A DNA stretch of 64,000 nucleotides from Erysipelotrichaceae bacterium (GCA_022772735.1 JALEZD010000023.1:170731-234730), one strand, 5' to 3'; counted from the stretch's first letter, positions 54,305 through 62,815 are shown. A program made the numbers and translations. The notes: generated by a model from the letters alone, not told the origin.

Positions 54305-54420
54305 GTGGAAAGTAGAAGAACCACTTCTCACCTGATTTCCTTAGGATTTAGGTATAGGCTACGAGTATTATTGTGACTATTTTAAGTGGGGCTTATGTAC
54401 TCACTTTTTTAAATTTTGTT
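54305..54420 (+). promoter_or_regulatory. Ribosomal protein L20 leader
   Basis: The leader before infC has segments typical of the Firmicute L20 leader: AGTAGAAGAACCACTTCTCA, CCTGATTT, and TACGAGTATTATTGTGACTA, ending in a terminator at 54384-54410. CCACTT (54321-54326) can pair with AAGTGG (54384-54389), which would compete with the terminator. L20 binding should shut off the operon. Identification is by pattern, not folding. Confidence 0.75.
54384..54410 (+). terminator. Attenuator terminator of the L20 leader
   Basis: AAGTGGG (54384-54390) pairs with CTCACTT (54400-54406, one wobble), followed by T6, 30 bases before the infC start. Confidence 0.75.
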
Positions 54421-54440
54421 AAGACATGGAGGTGTCATTT

Positions 54441-54965
54441 ATTACAAAAAGAAACGTTACTGACGAATTAGTCAATGAAAACATCCGCTTCAAAGAAGTT
54501 CTAGTCATAGGTCCTAATGGTGATCAATTAGGTAAAATGATGCGTAGAGAAGCACTTGAAAAAGCCTATGAGTTAAATCTGGATTTATTCTGTGTTGCTC
54601 CAAACGCACAACCACCAGTATGTAAAATATTAGATTATGGTCGCTATAGATTTGAAGCAAAGAAGAAGGCTAAAGAGTCAAAGCGAAATCAACATGTTAC
54701 TGAAGTAAAACCACTTAGACTTTCACCAGTAATTGATAAGCATGATTTTGAAACAAAGCTTAAACAAGCTAGAAAATGGGCTGATTCAGGAATGAAAGTT
54801 AAAGTAGATATGCGCTTTAGAGGAAGAATGATAACTCGTATAGAAGTTGGAAAAGAAGTTATGAATGAGTTTATCGAAGCTATGTCTGACATTACTATTG
54901 TAGATAAAGCACCTGCGCTTGAAGGTAACACAATGTCTGTGGTAATGTCACCAAGAAAAAAATAA
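54441..54965 (+). CDS. infC: Translation initiation factor IF-3 (AUU start)
   Basis: This 174-residue factor has N-terminal VTDELVNENIRFKEVLVIGP and C-terminal KPLRLSPVIDKHDFETKLKQ and RFRGRMITRIEVGKEVM. The start is set at ATT 54441 (ITKRNVTDE), 8 bases after GGAGG (54428-54432); ATG 54426 in frame lies upstream of, and partly within, the ribosome site. An AUU start is the known basis of IF-3 autoregulation. Confidence 0.95.
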   Translation: MTKRNVTDELVNENIRFKEVLVIGPNGDQLGKMMRREALEKAYELNLDLFCVAPNAQPPVCKILDYGRYRFEAKKKAKESKRNQHVTEVKPLRLSPVIDKHDFETKLKQARKWADSGMKVKVDMRFRGRMITRIEVGKEVMNEFIEAMSDITIVDKAPALEGNTMSVVMSPRKK

Positions 54966-54985
54966 AAATAGGGAGGTAATTAACT

Positions 54986-55180
54986 ATGCCAAAAATGAAA
55001 ACTAAAAAAACACTTGCAAAACGTGTAAAGAAAACAGGCACTGGTAAATTAAAAAGAAGCCATGCATATGTTTCACACTTTGCAGCAAACAAAACTCATA
55101 AACAAAAAGTAAAATTACGTAAATCTACTCTTGTTTCTAAGAGCGATCAAAAGCGTATTAAACAATTGTTACAAGGTTAG
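54986..55180 (+). CDS. rpmI: Ribosomal protein L35
   Basis: This 64-residue basic protein shows the L35 plan: [47 protein letters not shown]-like end. It is a large-subunit protein. TAGGGAGGT precedes the ATG, 20 bases after infC, and rplT is 15 bases downstream, the standard order. Confidence 0.98.
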   Translation: MPKMKTKKTLAKRVKKTGTGKLKRSHAYVSHFAANKTHKQKVKLRKSTLVSKSDQKRIKQLLQG

Positions 55181-55195
55181 TAGGAGGGTAATAAG

Positions 55196-55552
55196 ATGAG
55201 AGTTAAAGGTTCTACACCAACACGTAATAGACGTAAAAAAGTTTTAAAACTTGCCAAAGGATATTTTGGTTCAAAACACTTACTTTATAGAACAGCACAT
55301 GAACAAGTAATGCGTTCATTAAGATATTCATATATTGGACGTAAACAAACAAAACGTGAAATGCGTAAATTATGGATTGCTCGTATTAATGCAGCTGCTA
55401 GATTACATGATATTAGCTATTCAAATTTAATGCATGGTTTAAAACTTGCAAATGTTACTATTAACAGAAAAATGTTAAGTGAAATTGCAATCCATGATGA
55501 AAAAGGTTTTGAAAACATCGTAAATACTGCTAAAAAAGCTCTTGCAGCTTAA
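55196..55552 (+). CDS. rplT: Ribosomal protein L20
   Basis: This 118-residue protein starts [20 protein letters not shown] and includes RDRRQ-like [20 protein letters not shown], typical of L20. It is an early 50S assembly protein and the repressor of its own operon via the leader. TAGGAGGG precedes the ATG. The MarR gene follows in 13 bases. Confidence 0.98.
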   Translation: MRVKGSTPTRNRRKKVLKLAKGYFGSKHLLYRTAHEQVMRSLRYSYIGRKQTKREMRKLWIARINAAARLHDISYSNLMHGLKLANVTINRKMLSEIAIHDEKGFENIVNTAKKALAA

Positions 55553-55565
55553 ATTGGTTTGATTT

Positions 55566-56015
55566 ATGGATGAGATGAAAGAGACGCTTAATCATATCCT
55601 TGTAAATTTGTTTAATCGTATTTTAGTGATTGAAGAAGATTATCTTAGAAATAATGGTATATCACTCACAATTCATGAAGTACATCTTCTTGATAAAGTT
55701 AGAGAAAGTGAAACAAAAACTATGAGTGATGTTGCAAAGGCATTAAATATTACTCAAAGTACACTTTCTATAACTGCAAAAAGACTTATAAAAAAAGGTT
55801 ATCTGATTAGAGAAAGAGATTTAGAAGACAAGAGGATTTTCAGACTTAACATAAGTGAAAAAGCACTCGAAAGTTTAAATCAGCATGATATTTTTCATAA
55901 AGATATGATAAATGGATTTTTGAAAGATATTGATGTTAAAGATCAAAAATATCTTCTTAAATCTCTAAATTCACTTGTGAACTTTTTCGATAAACACTAT
56001 AAAACAGAATATTAA
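55566..56015 (+). CDS. MarR-family transcriptional regulator
   Basis: This 149-residue protein has the MarR winged helix: TMSDVAKALNITQSTLSITA, then KRLIKKGYLIRERDLEDKRI, flanked by dimerisation helices. It is close behind rplT and could share its transcript. FabT-like control of fatty-acid synthesis is one possibility but no target is visible here. The start has no strong ribosome site; ATG 55575 is an in-frame alternative. Confidence 0.88.
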   Translation: MDEMKETLNHILVNLFNRILVIEEDYLRNNGISLTIHEVHLLDKVRESETKTMSDVAKALNITQSTLSITAKRLIKKGYLIRERDLEDKRIFRLNISEKALESLNQHDIFHKDMINGFLKDIDVKDQKYLLKSLNSLVNFFDKHYKTEY

Positions 56016-56043
56016 GTGAGTCTATTAAATAGATTCACTTTTT
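56014..56043 (+). terminator. Terminator after the MarR gene
   Basis: AAGTGAGTCTA (56014-56024) pairs with TAGATTCACTT (56030-56040, one G-U), followed by TTT. The stop codon is in the stem. Confidence 0.78.
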
Positions 56044-56062
56044 ATTATGCAAATTATTGTAT

Positions 56063-56087
56063 AAAAAAAGGAGAATTTTATTTCTCC
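56063..56087 (-). terminator. Terminator of gltX
   Basis: On the minus strand GGAGAA pairs with TTCTCC (56070-56087) around TAAAA or similar, followed by a T-run. It includes the gltX stop. Confidence 0.75.
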
Positions 56088-57532
56088 AAATTTTCAATTG
56101 ATTGCTTAATTCTTTTTAAAGTTTCTTCTTTACCAAGAATATTTGATATTTCAATGGCACCACCTGGTGTAAATTGCATGTTTGTTATAGCAACACGAAG
56201 AGGAAATAATAATTGCCCATTTTTAATAGATAGTTCTTGTACCTTATTCATTAAAGCGTCATGGATAATTTGTTCATTCCAACATTCAATACTTGATAAA
56301 ACGTCATATGCTTCTTTTAATGAATTTAAAGATATTTCTGGGTCAGTTTTCATTTTTTTGTTTGTGTAAAATTCAATATTAAATTCTGGATAATTGTCAA
56401 AGAATGATAACATTTCAGGTATTTCTGCAAGGGTATTAGCTCTTTGTTGAACAATTTTTGAAATTAATAAATGATTATATTTATCAGAAACAGCTTGTTT
56501 TATATAAGATTTAACAGTTTCAAAATACTTCTCTTCATTCATATTACGCAAATACATTCCGTTCATCCATGTTAGTTTTTCTATATCAAATATTGCTCCA
56601 GAAGTATTAATTCTTTTAACATTAAATGCTTTTTTTAGTTCGTCTAAAGAATAAATTTCTTGTTCTGTTTCTGGTGCCCAACCAAGTAAAGCAATATAGT
56701 TAATAATTGCTTCTGGTAAGTAACCTTTTTTAACTAAATCTTGAAAGCTAGCATCACCATTTCGTTTTGATAGTTTTGAGTGTTCATCTTTCATAACAGG
56801 AGGGCAGTGTACATATGTAGGTATTTCCCAACCAAATGATTCATAAATTAAATTATATTTTGGTGTGCTTGATAAATATTCATTACCTCTAATAACATGT
56901 GTTATTTCCATCATATGGTCATCAATAATATTAGCAAAGTTATATGTTGGGAAACCATCAGATTTTAATAATATTGCTTCATCTAGTGTACTATTTTCCA
57001 CAGTCACATCTCCATATACTTCATCATGAAATGTAGTTGTTCCAAATGATGGGATATTTTGTCTTACAACAAAAGATTCACCATTTTTAATTCTTTCTCT
57101 TGCATCATCCACACTTATATTTTTGCATGGATCTTTATATATAAAAGATTCACCTTTAGCTAACGCTATTTTTCTTTGATTTTCAATATCTTCTTCACTA
57201 CAGAAGCAATAATGAGCTCCATTTAAATCTACTAATTTATTAGCATATTCTTTATATATTCCAGATTTCATTCTATCTGATTGAATATAAGGGCCATAAT
57301 TTCCACCAACATCTGGACCTTCATCATGGAACATTTTACATTGTTTTAATGTTTCATAAATTATATCTGTTGCGCCTTCAACTAATCGTCCTTGATCAGT
57401 ATCTTCAATTCTTAAAATAAATGTTCCATCATCTTTTTTTGCAACTAAATATTCGTACAAGGCTGTTCTTAGGTTTCCTATATGCATATAACCTGTTGGA
57501 CTAGGTGCAAATCTTGTTCTAATTTTTTTCAT
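56078..57532 (-). CDS. gltX: Glutamyl-tRNA synthetase
   Basis: This 484-residue class I synthetase has RFAPSPTGYMHIGNLRTALY (HIGH region), RIEDTDQ, the GluRS zinc-less insert and HSKLSKRNGD (KMSKS-like). A C-terminal anticodon-binding region follows. In many Firmicutes it charges both tRNA-Glu and tRNA-Gln, with GatCAB amidation. AAGGAGA precedes the ATG on the minus strand. Confidence 0.97.
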   Translation of the reverse strand: MKKIRTRFAPSPTGYMHIGNLRTALYEYLVAKKDDGTFILRIEDTDQGRLVEGATDIIYETLKQCKMFHDEGPDVGGNYGPYIQSDRMKSGIYKEYANKLVDLNGAHYCFCSEEDIENQRKIALAKGESFIYKDPCKNISVDDARERIKNGESFVVRQNIPSFGTTTFHDEVYGDVTVENSTLDEAILLKSDGFPTYNFANIIDDHMMEITHVIRGNEYLSSTPKYNLIYESFGWEIPTYVHCPPVMKDEHSKLSKRNGDASFQDLVKKGYLPEAIINYIALLGWAPETEQEIYSLDELKKAFNVKRINTSGAIFDIEKLTWMNGMYLRNMNEEKYFETVKSYIKQAVSDKYNHLLISKIVQQRANTLAEIPEMLSFFDNYPEFNIEFYTNKKMKTDPEISLNSLKEAYDVLSSIECWNEQIIHDALMNKVQELSIKNGQLLFPLRVAITNMQFTPGGAIEISNILGKEETLKRIKQSIENLEK

Positions 57533-57636
57533 GTTGAATCTCCTTAAGTCCTATTAATTTTACTCCAATTTAATTATATATTCAATTAAAAGCGTATGAT
57601 ATAATTTATTTTAATTACTGTTTAGTTGGAGGGAAT

Positions 57637-58218
57637 ATGGAATTGTTTGTTGTAACATCAAATCAGCATAAGATTGATGAATTTAAGGAGTTATTAGAAC
57701 CACTTGGATACAAAATAAAGAGTTTATTAGATTTAAAAGAAAATATTGAAATAATTGAAGATGGTAAAACTTTTGAAGAAAATGCAATCATAAAAGCAAA
57801 AACTATCTGCGAAAGATTTAATATTACGTGTATTGCAGATGATTCAGGCTTGGAAATTGATGCATTAAATAAAGAACCTGGTGTATTAAGCGCAAGATAT
57901 TTAGGACATGATACATCATATGAATATAAAAATAATGTTATTCTTGAAAGAATGAAGGATAAAAAAGATAGAACATGTAGGTTTGTTTGTGTTATAGCAC
58001 TTGTGAGTAAAAATGAAATTAAAACATTTAGAGGTGAAGTAGAGGGTAAAGTTGCGTATAAAATTAAAGGTTCAAATGGATTTGGATATGATCCTATATT
58101 TTTCTATGAACCATTTAATGACACACTAGCTAATGTAAGTAGCAGCATGAAAAATTCTATATCACATAGAGGTAATGCAATTAGAAAGATGGTAGAATAC
58201 TTTGAAAATAATAAATAG
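57637..58218 (+). CDS. rdgB: XTP/dITP diphosphatase
   Basis: This 193-residue Ham1-family enzyme removes non-canonical purine nucleotides. Motifs are VTSNQHKIDEFKELL, TFEENAIIKAK, ADDSGLEIDAL, and GSNGFGYDPIFF, with SISHRGNAIRKM at the end. GTTGGAGGG precedes the ATG. It overlaps the next gene by 17 bases. Confidence 0.97.
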   Translation: MELFVVTSNQHKIDEFKELLEPLGYKIKSLLDLKENIEIIEDGKTFEENAIIKAKTICERFNITCIADDSGLEIDALNKEPGVLSARYLGHDTSYEYKNNVILERMKDKKDRTCRFVCVIALVSKNEIKTFRGEVEGKVAYKIKGSNGFGYDPIFFYEPFNDTLANVSSSMKNSISHRGNAIRKMVEYFENNK

Positions 58219-58873
58219 TATACTAAGTTATATTTTTTGTTTATTTATATTGATTGCATCTTTTATTACGGTAATTGATTTTAATAGTTTTAATATGAAT
58301 TTTTATAAAAGAGAATATAAAAAACTAAATGTTAGTGAAACAATTAATATTTCAGATGAAGATTTATTTGAAAGTACACAATTACTTTTTGATTATATAA
58401 AAGATAAAACAGATGATTTAAATTTAAATGTTTCAATAAATGGTATAAATCAAGAAATGTTTAATGAAAAAGAAAAGCTACATATGATTGATGTTAAAAA
58501 CTTGTATTTAACTTCTATATTAGTTAGAAATATAATGGTTGTATGCATAATTATATTTTTGTTATTTTTTAATAAAACAGGAGTGAGTTTTAATTATATA
58601 AAGAATACATTTATAAATTTAATAAAAATAATATCCTTATTTGTTTTTTCATTAATTTTTTATGCATTTATTGATTTTGAAAGATTTTGGATAAATTTTC
58701 ATTATTTATTTTTTGATAATGAACTTTTCTTTTTAGATCCAAGTGTTGATAGATTGATAATGATGGTACCTCAACAATTTTTTGTTGACTTGGTAAGTAA
58801 AATCACACTACATTATATAGTTTTAATTGGATTTTTTATCGTAATATTAAAATGGAGGTTTAAAAATGATTAA
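58202..58873 (+). CDS. DUF1461 (TIGR01906) membrane protein
   Basis: This 223-residue protein has an N-terminal helix, a soluble loop with ISDEDLFESTQLLFDYIKDK, MFNEKEKLHMIDVKNLY, and three further helices, plus a late LIMMVPQQFFVD. This matches DUF1461, whose role is unknown. Start is TTG 58202 within rdgB. It overlaps trmL by 8 bases. Confidence 0.8.
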   Translation: MKIINSILSYIFCLFILIASFITVIDFNSFNMNFYKREYKKLNVSETINISDEDLFESTQLLFDYIKDKTDDLNLNVSINGINQEMFNEKEKLHMIDVKNLYLTSILVRNIMVVCIIIFLLFFNKTGVSFNYIKNTFINLIKIISLFVFSLIFYAFIDFERFWINFHYLFFDNELFFLDPSVDRLIMMVPQQFFVDLVSKITLHYIVLIGFFIVILKWRFKND

Positions 58874-59375
58874 TGTTGTATTGTATGAACCTGAGATACC
58901 GCAAAATACAGGAAACATAATGAGAACATGTGTTGCGACAAATTCAAGGTTACATTTAATAGAGCCAATGGGATTTAGTATTGATGAAAAGCATTTAAAA
59001 CGTTCAGGAATGGATTATATTCAGTATTTAAATGTTAAACAATATAAAAATTGGGATGAGTTTAAAAGCTTAAATAAAGGAAAATATGTATTTATTACAA
59101 GATACGGGAATAAACCACCGTCTGAGTGTAATTTTTCAAAAATTGATGATGAAATATACATTATATTTGGAAAAGAGAGTACAGGTATACCAAAGGAAAT
59201 CTTAAAAAATAATTTTGATGATTGTTATAGATTACCTATGGTTTCATACGCTAGGTCACTTAATTTAAGTAATTGTGTAGCTATTGTTGTGTATGAAGCA
59301 CTTAGACAATTAGACTATCTAGATCTATATAGATGTGAAAGCATTAAAGGAGAGAATTATCTGTTAGAAGATTAA
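58866..59375 (+). CDS. trmL: tRNA (cytidine(34)-2'-O)-methyltransferase
   Basis: This 169-residue SPOUT enzyme modifies the wobble base of leucine tRNAs. Motifs are VLYEPEIPQNTGNIMRTCVA, LKRSGMDYIQY, and the SAM knot FGKESTGIPKEIL and MVSYARSLNLSNCVAIVVYE. ATGGAGGT precedes the ATG. A hairpin with T-run overlaps its end. Confidence 0.96.
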   Translation: MINVVLYEPEIPQNTGNIMRTCVATNSRLHLIEPMGFSIDEKHLKRSGMDYIQYLNVKQYKNWDEFKSLNKGKYVFITRYGNKPPSECNFSKIDDEIYIIFGKESTGIPKEILKNNFDDCYRLPMVSYARSLNLSNCVAIVVYEALRQLDYLDLYRCESIKGENYLLED

Positions 59376-59385
59376 TTCTTTTTTT
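59351..59385 (+). terminator. Terminator after trmL
   Basis: AGAGAATTA (59351-59359) pairs with TAATTCTTT (59373-59381) across a 13-base loop, followed by T-rich sequence. The stop codon falls in the stem. Confidence 0.55.
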
Positions 59386-59386
59386 A

Positions 59387-59417
59387 TTGACATAATACTA
59401 TGTGTTATATAGTATTA
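59387..59417 (+). promoter_or_regulatory. padR promoter with overlapping palindromic operator
   Basis: TTGACA (59387-59392) and TAGTAT (59410-59415) are 17 bases apart. TAATACTAT (59393-59401) is a perfect inverted repeat of 59409-59417 across 7 bases, covering spacer and -10. This is a good candidate for PadR autorepression, which is inference. Confidence 0.68.
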
Positions 59418-59433
59418 TATGTAAGGAGGTATT

Positions 59434-59748
59434 ATGGATATACAACTAAAAAGAGGATTATTAGACATATTGATTTTAGCAAGTTTGTATAAAGTTGATT
59501 CATATGGTTACAAGATAGTCAAAGATGTAAGTTTGCATATCAGTATTACAGAATCTACTTTATACCCGATTTTAAAACGGTTAGAATTAAATGGATGTGT
59601 TGAAGTATATACTAAAGAATATAATGGTAGACTTAGAAAGTATTATAAAATTACTCATTTAGGAATAAAAAAAATTAATGATTTTAAAGAGGAATGGAAA
59701 GAAGTTATAAAAGTTTATAAATATATTGAAGGAGAAACTCATGAATAA
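59434..59748 (+). CDS. PadR-family transcriptional regulator
   Basis: This 104-residue protein starts LKRGLLDILILASLYKVDSY, then TESTLYPILKRLELNGCVE and RLRKYYKITHLGIKKI, the PadR winged-helix signature. TAAGGAGGT precedes the ATG. It overlaps the next gene by 8 bases, the common PadR plus DUF1700/DUF4097 pairing, in which the regulator controls an envelope-linked partner. Confidence 0.94.
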   Translation: MDIQLKRGLLDILILASLYKVDSYGYKIVKDVSLHISITESTLYPILKRLELNGCVEVYTKEYNGRLRKYYKITHLGIKKINDFKEEWKEVIKVYKYIEGETHE

Positions 59749-60724
59749 GGAAATGTTTTTATATGAATTAGATAGAAGAATAAGTTATATTGACATTGAT
59801 GAAAGATGTAAAATCATAAATTTTTATAGTGAAATAATTCAAGATAAAATTGATGATGGATTGAGTGAAGTAGAAGCTGTTGAATCTTTGGGAAGTATAA
59901 ATGATATAGTAAATGAGATTTCTAAAGATGAGTATTCATTTCAAACATTTATCGATAAATATATTACTCCCTTAAAAAATATTTTTAAAACCGATTTTGA
60001 AGAAGAAAATGTACAAAATTGTTTTGAATTTAAATATATGGATAATTTGTCTATTAATGTTAGTTCAGAAAAATTAAATATAATTTTAGAAAAGTCAAAT
60101 AATGATAATATAAAAGTTGAAGTTGATAATAGTGATGCAAGTGTTTATTGCCAAGCTAATTGCATATACATCAAAGATGAAAATGATTCGTTTTTTGGTT
60201 TTGGAAATAAAAATTATGTAAAAATTTTAATACCTGGCAAAAAAATCAATAATATTAATTTATCAAATGAATCAGGAAATGTTGAAATATATGATGTAAG
60301 TGCAAACATAATAAGTTTAAAATTAGATCATGGAAATATATGTATGTATAATGGCGTGTGTAATGAGATTACATTAGAAACAGAAGCTGGTGAAATAATA
60401 ATGAATAACTGTAAGGTAGATAATGGCATTTTTATAGAAACAGAATGCGGAAATATATCTTTAAGTGATGTGTCTTCTTTAAGTTTGAATACCAAAACTG
60501 AAGCAGGAAATATACAGCTTATGAATGTTTATAGTAAAGATGTTATTTCAAAAACTGAATTGGGTAATATAAATGCATTAATAAGTGATAATGAATCAAA
60601 TTATTGTATTGATATTGATGTGGAACTAGGAAAAATAAATTCACCTTTGGGCAATACTAATGGAACAAATAAAATATATTTTTCTACAGAACTTGGTAAT
60701 GTAAATTTAGATTTTAAGAATTAA
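59741..60724 (+). CDS. DUF1700/DUF4097 protein
   Basis: This 327-residue protein has an N-terminal DUF1700-like helix bundle (SEVEAVESLGSINDIVNEIS) and a C-terminal DUF4097 beta-helix with repeated turns TEAGEI, TECGNI, TEAGNI, TELGNI and TELGNV. No membrane segment is seen. ATG 59741 follows AAGGAGA and is preferred to 59726. Such proteins accompany PadR regulators, role unknown. Confidence 0.83.
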   Translation: MNKEMFLYELDRRISYIDIDERCKIINFYSEIIQDKIDDGLSEVEAVESLGSINDIVNEISKDEYSFQTFIDKYITPLKNIFKTDFEEENVQNCFEFKYMDNLSINVSSEKLNIILEKSNNDNIKVEVDNSDASVYCQANCIYIKDENDSFFGFGNKNYVKILIPGKKINNINLSNESGNVEIYDVSANIISLKLDHGNICMYNGVCNEITLETEAGEIIMNNCKVDNGIFIETECGNISLSDVSSLSLNTKTEAGNIQLMNVYSKDVISKTELGNINALISDNESNYCIDIDVELGKINSPLGNTNGTNKIYFSTELGNVNLDFKN

Positions 60725-60780
60725 AATGATTATAATTATCTATTTTGTTATATAATGTTGTAGGAAAAGGGAGTTATTGT

Positions 60781-60954
60781 ATGTTGGAAAATATTAATGA
60801 TGTTTTATCTTTAGGCATATTAGTTGTTATTATTTTGATTTGTATTTATTATACTTTTAGCATCTTTTCCAAACATCATGAAATAAAATTAATGGAACTT
60901 GAGAGTGAGTACTATGATTATAATGATAATGATGGAGAGGATCAGTATTTATAA
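60781..60954 (+). CDS. Small single-span membrane protein
   Basis: This 57-residue protein has one helix (LGILVVIILICIYYTFSIF, about 10-28) and a charged tail rich in Asp, Asn and Tyr. No family is recognised. GGGAG lies upstream of ATG 60781, preferred over 60745. A TATAAT at 60751-60756 may be its promoter. Its stop is 11 bases before ridA, so the two may be an operon. Confidence 0.55.
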   Translation: MLENINDVLSLGILVVIILICIYYTFSIFSKHHEIKLMELESEYYDYNDNDGEDQYL

Positions 60955-60965
60955 AGGAGATTTGA

Positions 60966-61418
60966 ATGTTTACTACAAAAATAACAAGCAATAATGCACC
61001 TAGTGCAATTGGACCTTATTCACCAGGAATTCAATTGAGTGATTTTATTTATTTATCTGGACAACTGCCAATAGATGCAAAAACAATGGAAATTGTTAGT
61101 TTGGATATTAAAGATCAAACTAAAAAAGTCTTAGAAAATATTTGTGCACTACTATCTGAAAAAGGTTTATCAACAAGACACATTGTAAAAACTACAGTAT
61201 TTATGACAGATTTAAAAGAATTTGACGAAATGAATAAAGTTTATGGTGAATTTTTTTCTGATCCATATCCAGCAAGGTCATGTGTTCAAGTGGCTGCATT
61301 ACCCAAAAATGCTAAAATTGAAATTGAGTGTTTAGTTATTGATACATTAAAGTATGAAGAATATAGTGAAGATTGTTCATGCTGTGGTGGTAATTGCGGA
61401 GAAGATTGTGATTGCTAA
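60966..61418 (+). CDS. ridA: RidA-family enamine/imine deaminase with Cys-rich tail
   Basis: This 150-residue protein has the RidA core: NAPSAIGPYSPGIQLSDF, IYLSGQLPID, VKTTVFMTDLKEFDEMN, PARSCVQVAALPKNAKIEIE. RidA hydrolyses reactive imines and enamines from PLP enzymes. Family size is about 125 residues; here a tail follows with six cysteines in fourteen residues (CSCCGGNCGEDCDC). AAAGGAGA precedes the ATG. The hairpin before comK is just downstream. Confidence 0.92.
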   Translation: MFTTKITSNNAPSAIGPYSPGIQLSDFIYLSGQLPIDAKTMEIVSLDIKDQTKKVLENICALLSEKGLSTRHIVKTTVFMTDLKEFDEMNKVYGEFFSDPYPARSCVQVAALPKNAKIEIECLVIDTLKYEEYSEDCSCCGGNCGEDCDC

Positions 61419-61437
61419 AACAATATAGTATTAAATT

Positions 61438-61476
61438 CCCTGTTAGTTTATAATTTGATTAACGGGGTATTTTTTT
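61438..61476 (+). terminator. Hairpin with T-tract between ridA and comK
   Basis: CCCTGTTA (61438-61445) pairs with TAACGGGG (61460-61467, one wobble), followed by T7. The comK ATG at 61477 comes straight after the T-run, and the GGGG of the stem is the only purine-rich site before it. Confidence 0.6.
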
Positions 61477-61932
61477 ATGAGAGATATTTTATTAATTGAA
61501 GAAAAAGATAAAAAAACTAATATTTATTTAGCAAATGGGGATTTAAAAATAGTAAATTGTAAGTCAATTAAATTTATTGAAAATTTATGTATAATATGTG
61601 GCTCAACATTGAATGGAAGAATTAGTGCATTTAATAAAATAATAAATTCAAAACAAAAAGCTTGTATAATGGTTAGTGAAAATATAATATTTATTCCGAC
61701 AATGTCAATTAAAAATGTCGAGTGTCAATATATTCAATACAATAGAATTGTTAGAGTTAAAAGTGTTGGAGATAGAACTATGATATTATTTGATAATGGA
61801 ACTAAAAAAATTATTGATTGTAGCTATAGAACATTACAAAAACAAATAAAAAGATGTGATTTATTTGTTGAAAAACTTTTAAAAAATATGACTAAAAATT
61901 TGGAACAGATTGTTAATTCTGAGATATACTAG
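61477..61932 (+). CDS. comK: Competence transcription factor ComK
   Basis: This 151-residue protein aligns with ComK along its length: LCIICGSTLNGR (ComK CRFFGSSYAGR), KACIMVSENIIFIPT (PPIMVDPSNQIFLFPT), VECQYIQY (QCGWISH), LFDNGTKKIIDCSYRTLQKQ (FSNGKTMELPISYNSFENQ). ComK activates the com genes, including comG, found here at 31784-35243. It is shorter than the Bacillus protein (192) at both ends. Start 61477 lies after a T-run with only GGGG as a possible ribosome site. Confidence 0.8.
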   Translation: MRDILLIEEKDKKTNIYLANGDLKIVNCKSIKFIENLCIICGSTLNGRISAFNKIINSKQKACIMVSENIIFIPTMSIKNVECQYIQYNRIVRVKSVGDRTMILFDNGTKKIIDCSYRTLQKQIKRCDLFVEKLLKNMTKNLEQIVNSEIY

Positions 61933-61942
61933 GGAGAAAAAA

Positions 61943-62815
61943 ATGAAGTATTTAAATATTGAATTTAAAAAACATGATTATTTAGCAATGTTTTTTGTTG
62001 TGATTTCTGCATTAATTTATTCTGTAAATATGAATACTTTTGTTTCATCAGCTAATTTATTTCCTGCTGGATTTTCTGGTATTGCAAGGTTATCATCTGA
62101 ATTAATTTACAGTATTTTTAATTTTAGAATATCATTTAGTGTTTTCTTTTTTTTGATGAACATTTCTATAACTTTTTTTGTCTTTACTAAACTTGGTAGA
62201 AAATTTGCTATTTTTTCAATAATTTGGTTTACATTTACTACAATTTTTACAGCGATTTTACCAAAATTCATGATAACTGATGATTTCTTATTGAATTCTG
62301 TATTTGGAGGTATAATAAATGGATTTGCCATTGGTATAGCATTAAAAAATAATGCTTCTAGTGGTGGAACAGATTTTATTGCTATATATATGTCAATTAA
62401 AAAGAATATGCCTATGTGGAATTATATGATGGGGTTAAACGCAGTAATATTGATTATTGCAGGAATATCTTTTGGCTGGGAAAAATCACTTTATTCAATA
62501 ATTTATCAATATGCATCTACACAAGTAATTAACTCTATGCATAATAGGTATAAACTTTCTAATTTATTTATTGTTACTGAAAAAAGTGATGAAGTTGCTC
62601 AGGCATTTTATAAAACTTGTAGACATGGCATTACAAAAATAAATGTTGAAGGTGAACATAGTCACAAACCTAAAATTATGTTATTTACGACAATAAATAG
62701 TTATCAATTACCTGCAGTAATAAATGCTGTTAAAAACGCTGATCCTAAAGTATTTATAACAGTAAATAGAAGTGAGAAAATTGTTGGAAATTATTATCAA
62801 AAACCTTTAGAATAG
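61943..62815 (+). CDS. YitT family membrane protein
   Basis: This 290-residue protein has about five helices with SANLFPAGFSGIARLSSELI and NNASSGGTDFIAIYMSIKKN, typical of YitT (DUF161), and a C-terminal DUF2179 domain (CRHGITKINVEGEHSHKPK). Role unknown; transport is suspected. AGGGAGA precedes ATG 61943, preferred over a start inside comK. Confidence 0.9.
   Translation: MKYLNIEFKKHDYLAMFFVVISALIYSVNMNTFVSSANLFPAGFSGIARLSSELIYSIFNFRISFSVFFFLMNISITFFVFTKLGRKFAIFSIIWFTFTTIFTAILPKFMITDDFLLNSVFGGIINGFAIGIALKNNASSGGTDFIAIYMSIKKNMPMWNYMMGLNAVILIIAGISFGWEKSLYSIIYQYASTQVINSMHNRYKLSNLFIVTEKSDEVAQAFYKTCRHGITKINVEGEHSHKPKIMLFTTINSYQLPAVINAVKNADPKVFITVNRSEKIVGNYYQKPLE

Noticed and set aside
54426..54440. 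ATG 54426 as the infC start
   Set aside because: It precedes the GGAGG site and adds five residues (MEVSF) not typical of IF-3; ATT 54441 has correct spacing.
56016..56369. Plus-strand open frame at the gltX end
   Set aside because: It runs antisense to gltX, begins in a terminator and has no ribosome site or recognisable protein.
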